From Gonium pectorale (Eukaryota; Chlorophyta; Chlorophyceae; Chlamydomonadales; Volvocaceae), in NCBI GenBank assembly GCA_001584585.1, contig LSYV01000015.1, forward strand, positions 1,056,684 through 1,120,683: a stretch of 64,000 nucleotides of DNA, in the 5' to 3' direction. The notes beneath the pieces were generated by a model, which saw only the letters and a program-made list of their open reading frames with translations, ran no database searches and was not told the DNA's origin. Shown piece by piece: positions 45,650-56,905 of the stretch. The translations under genes were made by a program, and so were the position numbers. Position 1 is the first letter of the stretch. Each line of letters starts with the position of its first letter.

Positions 45650-48255
45650 TCACGGCGATGCGACCCAGCCACACGCCCCGGGACGGCCACCCGTCGGCAC
45701 GCCGCTGTGGCGATCCGCAGGCCCACCGTCTAGCCGACGGCCTTTGCGTCTGCGATCCGTTCTTCTCCGCTCCGGGGCGAGCGAACGCCGCCACCCACTG
45801 CAGTGGCCAGTGTCACTCTCACCACCCCAATCCCAGCCATGCCAGCTGGTCAGCAGTCCTCGGGGCATGGATCTCTTCGCGCCATCAGCTAATGAGCCGG
45901 CGTGCGGGATCCCAGCAGCCGTCACGGCAGCCGCCGACGCCAGCGCGGTCACCCGAGCCGAGGCCGTGTTTTTGTCCGAAGCCCGCTGCCACATCCATCC
46001 GCCGCCTGCTGCTGGCTTCACTGTTCTGCGTGACTCGACAAGGTGCACAACGTCAAACACCACTGCGTCCAGTTTGGCCATTGCCGTACCAAACTCGTAC
46101 AGCTCTAGATCCAGGTTGTTGTACGGCCATAGCGCCTCCAGGTCCCCGGGCACGCCGTCGGCGGCGTTCGGGGCCTCCACGTTTGCATGGAGCTCACTCA
46201 TGTCGTGTTGCCAACCTAGGCCGTAGTGCATTACCTGGAACAGCGCGTGAAGGCAGAATGGTGCTGAAAGGTGTCGATTGGGACGGCTAGCACACGGTTG
46301 CCCACCAGGCAGGGAAGCAGCGGCGGACGGCTGATCCTCTGCTGGCGTGCTAGTGGCACGGATGGCACAGGCTCGAACCCGGTTGCAACGCATACCCCGA
46401 TCAAAACTGCATATTTACCTGTACAGTCCTGACTAGCCATGACACAAGTGTTGCTCAACCCACACTTCGCACCTGCGCCGACAGATCCGCATCCTCCAAA
46501 ACCAACAGGACGTCGTATTGCTTTGCCAGCAGCGCACGGGCAATGTCAAGGTGTTGTCGCGTAACGTGCCCGGCGGGTAGGTTGAAAACGGACTCCCCAA
46601 GAAGCGACCTAATGAGGTAGTTGTTCAGCGGCGCCGGCATCAGCGACAGCCAGCGCTCGGCATTTGTTTTGTCGAAGAAGACAGCCAGCAGGTCGGCCTG
46701 CCCGCAGCGGCGCTCGTAGGAGTGCCACACATGTTTGATGTGGGACACCGCGCGAGCGTGCGGATGGCGGATCTGCGTGCAGGGGCCCGCACTTAATTGT
46801 AACAAAGTGTTATGTATGTATAACAGCTTGCATGCAAGATCCCATGAGTCCAGGAGCAGTTTTCCAGGGTGAGGGAGGGCAGTACGGGATGCCATGGATA
46901 ACCTCTTTAAACAACTTGATCGACCTGCTGCAGCAGCGTGGTTTGTCAGATACACGAGGGCTGGCGGGGTCCCTGCGGTTTTGTAATGGTGACTCTATGC
47001 GGTGCATTTTTGTATGGCGCTCCGGAAGTGTCACACACCTGCAGCACCGTCAGCATATTGGTACAGGCGTGGGCCAGCCGCGGGTCCGGACGCCCGCCGA
47101 AGGCTGTGTACTCATTGGCATATATAGAGTATCCCCGGGATAGCAGCCGGCGGCGGCGCTCCCCGCACGAGATCTCCAGCCGTAGGTCCATAGCCTTCTT
47201 GGGCACGTCACAGTTGGTCTTCACGCCGCTGACCAGCTCCATGTGGACGGTCCCGTTAACATACCGGGGCTGCGGGGCAGGCGGTCGCGCACAACCATGG
47301 GACGGTATAGGGCATAATCACAGATACGCATGCTTGGTCTCCCCTGTGCGCAGAGAGCAAAGGACAAGTGTAGTGCCGCGCAGGTACATCACAAATGGGT
47401 TCAGGGCTGGGCAACGCATGGCGTGATGCGCACCTGGTCTCGGAACTCAGTGATGAGGCAGTTGTTGTTAGGGGAGAAACTCTCCGAGCGGCAGCCGTTT
47501 CGATTGCCCAGCTGGCAGAACGTGGTGCCGCCCGACTTGCTCACGTGGGCGAATTCAACAACGCGCTTGCGACGGGCGTTTGCAACGTGCAGCTGAAACA
47601 GCTGCGGCAGGGACGAACGGGAATGATTGGGCTTGGCGGCTAAGGCTAGGCCGGGCCGCTGCAGAGAACGCATCAGAGGAGGGCGCAACCTCGACGGGCG
47701 CCTTTCTGGCGACGCTCCTGGATGTGCCCTACCCTGTGCTAACCAGTGACTGACGTCAAGCCTTGGAAGGAAGCAGACCCCACCCCCAAGTAGCCCGGAA
47801 CCCTCACGCACTTGGATGAGGAGCTGCTCTGCAGCCACTTGTTGCTCGTGAGTGAACGGCCCACGGTACATGGCGCGCAGCACGAGGCTGGCGACAACGC
47901 TCCGCCTGACGAGGGGCCAGCTGATATCGTCATCCTGCAGCTGATATAGGAGGTTGCTAAGCTTGCGTATCCGTGCCGTGACCGCGTCCTCCGTGAGCTG
48001 TGCGTCGAACGCCAGCGTAGAGGCATCTGCAACAAGGGTAATCAAGGCCTCGGCTGCACGTTGTGTGGCTGTGAGGTTGAAGAGCTGCTCGATGACACGC
48101 ACAGGCTGCTCCTGCTGTAAACCGCGAGAAGTACTAGGTGTGCTCGTCTCCTGGGGCGAGAAGCGAGAGAGCAAGATTGAGTGCACGCTAGCGTCTACGG
48201 ACAGAGGGAGGATAGGGGAGATGATGAAGATTGCTAGTACTGTGTAATGCCGCAT
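45650..48255 (-). CDS. Sulfotransferase-like protein with N-terminal membrane or signal segment
   Basis: Five exons, complement of 45650-46234, 46473-46772, 47039-47269, 47434-47601, 47812-48255; 575 aa, phases consistent. The ATG at 48255 is followed by a hydrophobic stretch (VLAIFIISPILPLSV), a signal peptide or type II anchor. Residues 162-177 (VVEFAHVSKSGGTTFC) resemble the 5'-phosphosulfate loop of PAPS-dependent sulfotransferases. IRHPHARAVSHI at 282-293 fits the 3'-phosphate motif R-x-P-x-x-R-x-x-S. The layout suggests a Golgi-lumen enzyme sulfating glycans or wall glycoproteins; the acceptor cannot be told. The last exon becomes Arg- and Gly-rich after about residue 500, so an unrecognised intron or low-complexity tail is possible there. 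Divergent from the GDPD-like gene. Confidence 0.72.
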
Positions 48256-49038
48256 TCTAGCTGTGCGTGAAAGGGATTGGAGTTGCGGTGTGGCGCAGGA
48301 TTACCGGGCAGTTGGGCTGGGGCGAAACGGTTACGCAGCCACATATGAACTGTACTCCGTTTAGCATGCATTTGTTAGTGGCGGTATAAACATAATGCAG
48401 GGGCACAATGGAGGGCGGAGGTATGTAGCAGTCCGGCAGTTCAGCATACTCCTACGAGAGCCCGACGCGGTCGTTTACCTGCAGCCCACCATTAAAGAGT
48501 ATCAAATCCGCGGTCATTTCGCAGGTAGAAAGGTGGCGCTGTCCGTCAGCCAGCTGTTGCTTTTGATTTCAAGCTGGTCCCAGCCAAGGGGCACCAATGA
48601 TAGCGTTGTATATTGCTGAATTGCTACAAGGTCGTGTGCGCAAGGGCCCGTCGCAAGAACATGGTCCTCAGCTCATGTCGACTTAACGGTGCAGCCGCTG
48701 CCGCCCCTTATCCTGCCCAGGGAGGACAATATGTGCCCGTTGTGGCGCCCGTCTCCAAGCTGCAGCAGGTACCTGTGCGGGGGCTGGGGTATGATGTTAC
48801 GTGTGTGGAGGGGGAGGGGGTGGGGTCGCAAACCACGGCAAACCACACAGACCTGCTCCACGATCAAGTAGTGCCATAATGTCGCGGAAAGCTGCATGTG
48901 CAAGGTCAGGTGCCGATATCCCCTCGTCTGCACTAGCAGCTGGCCGCTACCAACCACCAACGACAACGAACTTGGGTTTGACAGCCTGAAATGTACTCTA
49001 GCTACAATCTTTTGTAAAAAGAACTCTGTAATGATAGG
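48256..49038. promoter_or_regulatory. Divergent intergenic region of the sulfotransferase-like and GDPD-like genes
   Basis: These 783 bases separate two divergent start codons. No further exon is supported. It includes a G-rich run near 48800-48830 and an AT-rich stretch at 48990-49100 just before the GDPD-like start. No named motif. Confidence 0.4.
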
Positions 49039-52000
49039 ATGCAGGAGAAACAGACTACTACCAGCTTCGCCTTGTTTGTTTTGCCTCTTTTATTCCTTTT
49101 AACACATGGAACGCCGTCGCGTGCCGAGCCAAGGGCGTGCCTGTCTACAGTAAGAACTGAAGCGACTTTGCCATGGCAAGAGCCAAACATGCGTAGTAAG
49201 CGCCCCCTCGTTCCCAGGGGGATCGGTACCCGTTGGTGTTAGCTTATCGTGGCGCGTCGGCGGACTTCCCTGAACACAGCATCGGGGCGTACCGCGCCGC
49301 CATCGAGCAAGGTAGTGGAGGGGTTAACGGCACTGGCACATTCCCCTCAGGACGGGACCCACAGCGCCGCATGTCAGAGGTGTTGCGCTGTGGCGTGAGT
49401 CTGGCCGTGACGTGGCCGTTCACGCCGTCCTGCCGTCAGGGGCCCAGTTCATCGAGTGTGACGTGGTGCTGTCGCGAGACCTCGTTCCGGTCTGCCGCCA
49501 CGAGCCCAACATAGCCGACACGACAGACGTGCTAGAGGTCAGGAGCCGCAGGCTGCAGCCAGGCACCCTGATGAACGCCGGTGACAACTCGGGCGCGAGC
49601 AGCACGAAGCCAGATCATGATGGGCCTCCAGGAGCCACTGTTGTGGGCCTGCCTGCACTGGGGACCAGTGGCGGAACAGTCTTGGCTGCTGACTTAACGC
49701 TCGCCGAAATCAAGTCCTTGCGTGCGGTGTTTCCTGCCGCGGGCGGCCCCTCAGCCGCCCCTGTCACTCACACCGGCACTACTGGGAACGGGCAGTGCAG
49801 TGCCGCTGGAGCCGTCGCCGCCGACGCGTTGACTTCGTGCAGGATGTGGGCGATGGATCCAAAAGAGAAGACCGAGGTCCAGATCGCTGAAAGCGAGGTG
49901 GCGGTGGCTGAGAACCCGCCAACTTCGGAGTTGGCGGATGCGGCGGTGTACGCTATCGCCACTCTGGAAGATCTCCTGTTGATGACGACGGTGAGGCGTC
50001 CTGACCCATGATGTCCCGTTGTCGACTCCCAGGCACGAGCTTGATTGTAGATGGTCGATGCTGGGCTTGGCTTTGGCCTAGCCGGTAGTCACTGTCGCTG
50101 CGGTATGGATCATGGGTTTTGTACCCATGCCTGGATGCCTATGGCACGAAACATGGCACCCAAGGATCTATAAACGTGTAAGTTCGAGGAGGCAACACCT
50201 GCCGTAACGTACTCATGACCACGCCTTCCTGTGACCGTGCTTTGTGAGCCAGCCTGCCGTCCAGCGGTTTCGGCGTCTTCCTTGGCCACAGCACCTCCCC
50301 TTCCTGCCGCACTTTTCTGCCCATATTCCGAGGCCCAGCGTTCATGCTGCTGAGGTTTTGGACTCAGAACCCCCGCGCATTTCCTCTGCAGGCCGCTGAG
50401 CCCCCAGTGGGTGTAGCGCTCCACATCCAGGCTGCCAGCTGGCACAACTCCCTGCCAGCTATCAGCGCGGCCAACACCACGTTTGAAGACATACTCCTCG
50501 GGCTCCTGCAGAAGCACGGGTATGCCACAGCCCCGTATGGCACTGAAGCGTGGCGGTCGCGGCCATTGTACATTATGGCCTTTGAGGTGCGGTTTTTTTG
50601 TGCTGACCGCCGTAACTTTGTGATGAACGCGGTAATCAATGGCTTGCTGCGGTGCTTCATTTGCAAGCACTGTGTCCTAGGATTCGGGACACGACGATTG
50701 CAGTGCAGCGCTTAGTGAGGTGCCCATTGGATACCCATGCAATGTCTCCTTGCAGCCGCATTGTACAGGTCGTCTTTGCACCCGGATCCCGGGCGGGGCC
50801 GGACATGCGAAAGCTATTGGCAACGGCGCACGTGGGGTCTGCTCCGTTGCCGAGGCATGGTACCCTGATATGATGACGAGGCAAGGCTCTGGCCCATCCA
50901 GCCCTGCTTGCCCAGCGCGTGACGGGCATCCTCGACCAGCTGACGCCGGCCGCCCCTGGCCCTTCTCCTGGTGCTCCGTGCAGGCCGGCAGCTTGCGGTA
51001 CCTGGCCAACCAAACGTCAGCGCCGTTGACGCAAGTGCTCGGGTGAGGCACCTGGGCGCATCGAGGAAAGCGCTCCGTTGCAGTCAGCGCTGAGAGGCTG
51101 CAAGGCCACCCTGATGCCCAGGGCGGAGGCTCGGGCATGCGGGCGCAGCGTTATGTGTTATAAGTATGTGCCGCGAAGCCTTGCGGCGGCTGGGCCCTTC
51201 CAGTTTTTCTGCCGTGAGAGCAATCATTAGTTGGGTCTGCCGGGGTGCTGCGGCAACAGAGGACACGGGCTGCCATATCAGTAGGTGTTGAGACGTTGCC
51301 TCCCACTGCCTGCCCGCGGCTGTGATAACGCAGCATTGTCACTCTGCACGGGCTGAACGCTTACCAGGCCTGCATTTTCGTATGGGGGGCCTTTGGTGAT
51401 ACTATCGCTTCCGCTGGCCTGCCGACGCTCAGGCCGGTCATTCCGGACACGGGTGAGGCCTGGGACAGCGCCACCAGTCCGGAGGGCCTGCAGCGTATTC
51501 GCGCGTATGCGAGCTCGGTAGCGGTGGCGAGGCAGCAGCTGCTGACGCCCGTTGCGTGTCCTCCGGCCGGACATCCTGCTGCGGACGGCAGCGAAGGGGA
51601 TGGCCAGTCTGATGGCAGCGTCTTGTGCGCTGGCAGCCAGCTGGTGGCCACGGAGCCGCTTGCTCGCATGCGGCGGGCAGGCTTGCAGGTAAGCGGATCG
51701 CGGACACGCGCGGACCCGGCAACCGGTCGTGTGCGTTGCTTGCTGGCAGCGGCCAGACGGAAGGGCATTGAGTTGTCCGCACGCTCGACACGGTCGTCCT
51801 TCGCGAAGCGGCATGTGCTACGCAACCACTGCTGCGAAGGTGGCCTCGAAGCTCGAACTGTTGGACCCTGGGCGCAATACCCATGCCGACCGATTTGCGT
51901 TTGAGAAAGCCGCCTGCCCTGCAGATCTTCGCATCGGTCTTCAAGCCGCGTCCCGCAGAGCACCTTTTGCACGGAGTTGCGAGCTGGGAGGACGAGGTGG

Positions 52001-52140
52001 CGCCGCTGGTGCTGGGTACGGAGCTGCTGGGCTTGCAAGAGCATAGTGGCGTTGCAGAGCGGGCTGCGACCCTCGATGGCCTGTTCACGGATTCTCCACG
52101 AGAGCTGCACAGCCTACTGGCGCGTATGCGATGCTCTTAA
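49039..52140 (+). CDS. Secreted glycerophosphodiester phosphodiesterase-like protein, catalytic residues altered
   Basis: Seven exons: 49039-49149, 49218-49311, 49440-49990, 50392-50586, 50984-51042, 51433-51688, 51925-52140; 493 aa, phases consistent. A signal peptide (FALFVLPLLFLLTHGTPSRA) opens the protein. The GDPD barrel is clear: VLAYRGASADFPEHSIGAYR, FIECDVVLSRDLVPVCRHEP, AADLTLAEIKSLRAVFP, the PDTGEAW segment after the conserved LLG, and the terminal DGLFTDSP. Glu74, Asp76 and His89 are kept. The catalytic His of the usual HRG is Tyr47, and the usual E-x-K of strand 5 reads H-I-Q (263-265). A roughly 90-residue insertion rich in Gly, Ala and Thr follows the second motif. It may be a non-hydrolytic paralog. 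Classical GDPDs cleave deacylated phospholipids to glycerol-3-phosphate. Confidence 0.82.
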
Positions 52141-54184
52141 CCCAGCAGCGAGAGTTGGGGTGCAATCAGCAGCGGGACAGGGTGATGGGCCCTGTAGGAG
52201 GGTGTGTCTATGGGCCTGCCGGACCTGCGCAGTTGCACGAGACTACGGAGTGCTCAGGCTGGCTGGCCTGATATTCTTCGAAGCCGTGTTCGGGTGTTGC
52301 GAGTTAGTTTGCTGGCAGCCCAGTAACCCAGCCACCAGCTGTACCGGCTTTATCTACGCCAAGCTGGACCGTCTTGTCTGAAGGGACCGGCTGTGACGCT
52401 GTGCTATCGTCGCAGACTCACAAAGCGACAAAGGCTGTGGCAAAATTTACGCCCTGCGTTTGGCGGAAGGGGCCATAATCCTGAGGTGGCGTGCCTGAAC
52501 GCAGCCGCTACCATGAGCGGTAGTTTACAAGCTACCTCGCCATGGCGAATAATTAATATCACCACTCCGGCAGCACGTCGTTAATCATTACGACGGCTTA
52601 CAAGATCACGACGGCTCGCCCGCGCGCCGTATCCAGTGTTCTTGACATCATTGACGGATTTCATGGTCCCCGCAAAGCCGCGCGCTACAAGACAGTCTTA
52701 TCAAAGAGACACACGGGGGTCGTACACCGCACCAGTGCCAATCAGGCCTCATGGGGGGTCATAAGCCACACCAGTGATAACCAGGCCACATGTAGCCTGA
52801 GGCCAATCTACATCCTGCAAGATTTCCACAGTCCTTATGCCTGGGATCGGATAACTCTCCTAGTCTAACATGCTCAGCCTCTAGCACGCTCACAGTGCTC
52901 AGGTGCCCTACTTCAGCACACCAGCATGCGCATCACTCACACATCCATCTGTACCGATTGCTCGCCAAGTCCTCTACTACTCGTCTGTGTCCGTCTTGTT
53001 CGCTGCGCAGTGTGCATGCTAGACAAACCCAGGCGCAATACGCGCCAGCGCCGGCACCGCCATCTTGCTTATGGCGCGGCTATAGTACGACACTCGCTTG
53101 GCCACTCCTAGCGGCTGCAGTCTCCCACGTGGCTGCCCTCACTTCTTGGACTTCACCAGCCGCGTTTTGTTGGCCACATCACACACCTTTTGGGCAACCA
53201 GCTGCTCAATTGGACGCACACATATGCGCGGGAGGGAACACCATCAGGCGGGTTGCGGGATTAGCAGGGCTCATTGCGGGACAGTACGGCGTGCGGGGAC
53301 CACACTACAGGTCACGATGCTGCGACCAGGGGATCGCCGGCTGCAACATGACGACGGCAGACTTGCGACACGCGACATGCGAACTGCATCTGTATACACG
53401 CAAAAGACCGCATGCCACTACAGGACATGTCGTCCGAGTTAGCGCCCGCCCGATGTTCGTTTGGTGGCACGAGGGCCGCAAACGGGCGGTGCCGCACAAG
53501 CGGCCTGCTAGCGACGGCAGTCGGCCTGGCGCGGCGCATAACGCGCATGCGTCGCGGCCTTCGTTGCTTTAGCGCGGGTATGACTCAATTGCATTCCATG
53601 TGTGTGGCGAGAGCCCCACGGGAATGTGATCTTAAGGCCCACGCGTGAAAGCCTGACACGACCACTGCACGATGTGTGGCGCAGCAGGGACTGACCTGCT
53701 GGCGGCTTCAAGACATGGACGCTGATTGCGCTAACAGAATAAAGCACTGACACCAACGGTACCACAAGACGGCATCCGCTTACTAGGAGCACGTGGGTTT
53801 TTGCTGCAGGGGCACGCGCGAGGATGGCGGGATGCTAGGACAGGCAGAGGCGCACCTGCTTCCGAACCCGCTCCAAGCTGTCGCCCGAAACGTCCGACGC
53901 GCCCAGCAGATGCGCCCGCACAAGCTTCAGCAGCACCGGTTGGCCCACCTGCGGACAACAGTAGGCACAGGCGTGTTAGGGACATAGCATGCAGTCCAGT
54001 GGCATGGCGATTGCACGAAACGGATTGTGGAAGGGGCCGAAGGCATGAAACCTGCTGACGTGGCAAGGGGTATGTCCTGCGTGACCATGGCAGATCCCGG
54101 TGCCGGCACAGCGAGAACGGTCCGCTATGCACACAGCTGCCTTATTGAACTTCGAAGTCTACTAGGCCACAGGATATCAGCACG
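52141..54184. other. Convergent intergenic region
   Basis: Lies between the GDPD-like and LYAR-like stops. It contains an imperfect direct repeat (52715-52791). A 225-codon open frame at 52895-53572 has no family features, no splice context and a His/Cys/Arg-biased composition, so it is not annotated. Confidence 0.5.
52715..52791. repeat. Imperfect 39-bp tandem duplication
   Basis: Two copies (52715-52752 and 52754-52791) share the skeleton GGGGGTC...CACCAGTG...AACCAGGCC...CAT with several mismatches. Intergenic. Confidence 0.6.
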
Positions 54185-56663
54185 CTAACGCTTCCCCGCA
54201 CCCACCTCGCCCTTTCTGCTGAGCGCCTCTTTCACAGCCGCCACCAGAGCCGCAAACTTCTTTGTGTCAGCCAGGGCAGAGCCGAGGGCATCTGCGGAGT
54301 AGAGGGCAACATACAAGAGGCGTCGACATGCAAGCGGTACGTGACAGCCGCAGGTAACCGGTGCACCCCCTTCCAAAGCTTGGTGATGCGCAGGCGAAAG
54401 CACAGGCGGAACTGGCATTCAGTATATATGCCCACTAGCGTTTCTGCATAGACGTCCTGAGCTTCAGGCGGGCCCTCAGGAGGACTTATTCCACCCGGTT
54501 CTTTCTGCATGCATTAACCGATGCACACCCTCCCCGTGAAGGCATGAACTTCCAACAGCACAACTTACCGGACTTGAACTTCTTGGCGACCGGCTCCTCG
54601 TCGTCACTGTCACTGTCAGCGCTGTCGTCCGACTCTGACTCGGAGCTGGAGTCGGAGGACTTCGGCTCAGGTGCCGCCTTGGCCGCTTGGGCTGCTAAGG
54701 GCGCGGCAGCCTTCGTCGCTGTGACCTTCTGGCCGTCATTGCTGTCGTCAGACTCTCTGTCACTCTCATTGTCGCTGCTGCTCTCGTCTTCGGAGGAGCT
54801 GCTCTCGGCTGCTGCCGCCGCCGGCTTCACAGCCGGCTTAGCGGCCGGCTTAGTGGCAGCGCCCCGCTTCTCCGATTCCAAACCTGACCCCGAATCCGTA
54901 TCCGATTCCGAACTCGAGCGTCCTAGCCCGCTGTCGCCGCCGCTTCCGTGCGTTCCTGGAGGCTCGGCGCCTATAGTGCCCTTGGCGCCCGCCGAACCAC
55001 AGCTCTTAGAAATCGGCGTCTTGGTCGGCTCCGAGACCGGTCGTGGTGCGGGCTCGCTCTCATCTGAACTATCGCTGTCGCTATCGCTATCGTCGCTGCT
55101 CGACGAAGTGCTGGACATGTGGCCGAGGTCTCGAGATGGGCTGGGCTGCGTTCTAAGGCTGCTATTGAGTGCAGGCGACTTGGCGGCCTTCGGGGTTGTC
55201 TTAAGCGAGTCCTCATCGTCGTCACTGCTGCTGCTGTCGTCCGACTCGTCTTCCGAAGACGAGGAGGAAGAGGTTGACGCCGGCTTCGCCGCGTTGGCTG
55301 CTGGTTTGGCTGCCGCCGCCACGCCCTTGAGCCCAGCAGCGGCCGGCCGTTTCGCGTTGCCGCTGTCACTGTCGGTATCGCTGCTGCTGCTCTCATCCGA
55401 CGATCCCGACGATGAGGAAGAACTGGCTGCCTTGGCTTTCCCCTTTGCCTGCGCGGCAGGGGCAGTGGTGGCTGCAGTGGCCTTCACGGCTGGCGCAGCA
55501 GTCTTGGCCTTAGTCTTGCCCTTCCCGTCGTCACCGCTGTCTGACGATTCGTTGTCGCTGCTGCTGGTGCTCTCAGATGAGCTGTCACTGCTGGAAGAGT
55601 CAACCGGCTTCTTCTTGCCACCAGCGGCGGGGGCGGCTGCCGGTTTGGCACCATGGCCAATCGCCTGCCGCTTCGCCGGCGGCTCCTGCCCCTTCTTGGC
55701 CTTCTTACTGCCATCGTCGCTGTCGGTGTCACTGACATCGCTCTTGCTCCAGCTTGAGCTTGAGCTGCTGCTTTCCGCCTTCCGCTTGCTGGCACCGTTG
55801 GCAGGCGCCGAGCCACTAGCGCCGTTGGCGGCGGCAGGTGCAGTGCCGCCGTTGGCGGCGGCAGGTGCAGCGCCGCCGTTGGCGGCGGCAAGGGCGGCCT
55901 TCGCTCGGCGCTTGTGCTTAGCGCCCGTGGCGTGATTCACAAGTGTCTCACGGCTGGTGCAGTTCACGTTGCAGACGCTGCGAAGAAGGGCAGGCGAGAA
56001 TAATTCAGGCTGCCACCAAAACGCACAATCAACACGCTCACTCGCAAGCACTCCGGTTGCTATGCTCGACTTCGCCCCATGGGGCCATAGAGCAGAGGTC
56101 CCTTCCCACTCTTCATGCCAGGCCTCGCACCTGCACTTCCACGGCGGCCGCGTCGAGAGGAACTCAAGGCCCGAGGGCTCCGCCGCCGCCGCGTCCGCAG
56201 GTCCCGCACCGCCGCGAGCAGGAAGGCCGCCTGCAGCGAAGCCCCCAGGTTTTGTGGCTGCCATGGCATACTTCTCGTGCTCTGTGACACAGGTCGTATG
56301 GCCCTGCGAAGGAGATAGCACGCGTGCGCGCATGCGCATTGGCGCGTCAAGCTGGAAATTTCCGCTCCATGCCAAAGCGCCTAGCCTGATGATATGGTGC
56401 AGCAAGAGCTTTGAAGGATTTGGCACGATCGCCGTCCATCAGCGCCGCCGCCGCTCAACCGACCTGCACGGTCGCCCGTGTGAACGTCTGAAGGCAATCT
56501 ACGCAGGAGAATCGGCTCGCGGAGCACGCGCGATAATGATTGACGAGCTTGGGCTGTGAGCGCAAGAAAGGAGCGTTAAGTGCGGGGACAGTGCTGATGC
56601 GTGATGCCATCGACACACCTTCTTGATCGTGTCACCACAGTCCTCGCAGTGAAACCACACCAT
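54185..56663 (-). CDS. LYAR-type C2HC zinc-finger nucleolar protein with acidic Ser tail
   Basis: Five exons, complement of 54185-54291, 54569-55977, 56131-56303, 56464-56553, 56619-56663; 607 aa, phases consistent. The N-terminus MVWFHCEDCGDTIKKPKLVN is the LYAR signature: zinc ligands C6, C9, H21, C25 and a second set C32, C35, H47, C50. A U1-type finger follows (WKCSVCNVNCTS...ETLVNHATGAKHKRR), formed across the third intron. The 1409-nt exon then encodes repeats of Ser/Asp/Glu blocks alternating with Lys/Ala/Pro segments, like Nopp140-type phosphorylatable tails. The end is a short helix (FAALVAAVKEALSRKG). Human LYAR is nucleolar and acts in ribosome biogenesis and nucleic-acid binding. 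Head-to-head with the PfkB gene. Confidence 0.85.
55800..55900 (-). repeat. 27-bp coding minisatellite in the LYAR-like gene
   Basis: Units built on GTTGGCGGCGGCAGGTGCAG recur about three times with a 27-bp period on the + strand, encoding AAANGGxAP repeats on the minus strand between the U1-type finger and the acidic tail. Confidence 0.8.
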
Positions 56664-56905
56664 CCTGCCGCCGTCTTCCTACGCCAGGCAGATATGAGGT
56701 CGCAACCGGCAAAACTTGGCGGCTAATTCTATGGCCGCACAGATATCGAAGGTTAAAAGCACGATGCCAAGTTCTGTTCGACTGTGTGTATATGCCAGCG
56801 GGGAAATTACGGTGCGGGTACGGCGGTACGACGGGAAGGCCCGAAACCCTAACCAGCTCGGAGGCTCCACAACGTTGCTTTCATAGTGATCCTGAGCTTT
56901 CAGCT
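56664..56905. promoter_or_regulatory. Divergent promoter of LYAR-like and PfkB-kinase genes
   Basis: Only 242 bases separate the two start codons (128 if the kinase starts at the in-frame ATG at 56792). This is the tightest divergent pair in the window. No motif assigned. Confidence 0.55.

Noticed and set aside
52895..53572. 225-codon open frame in the GDPD-LYAR spacer
   Set aside because: No recognisable domain, biased His/Cys/Arg composition and no splice context; such frames are common by chance in GC-rich DNA.
54544..55935. 463-codon open frame on the + strand, Ser/Leu-rich
   Set aside because: It is the mirror of the LYAR-like acidic exon; GAC/GAG-rich codons on one strand read as Leu/Ser on the other. 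It has no family features.
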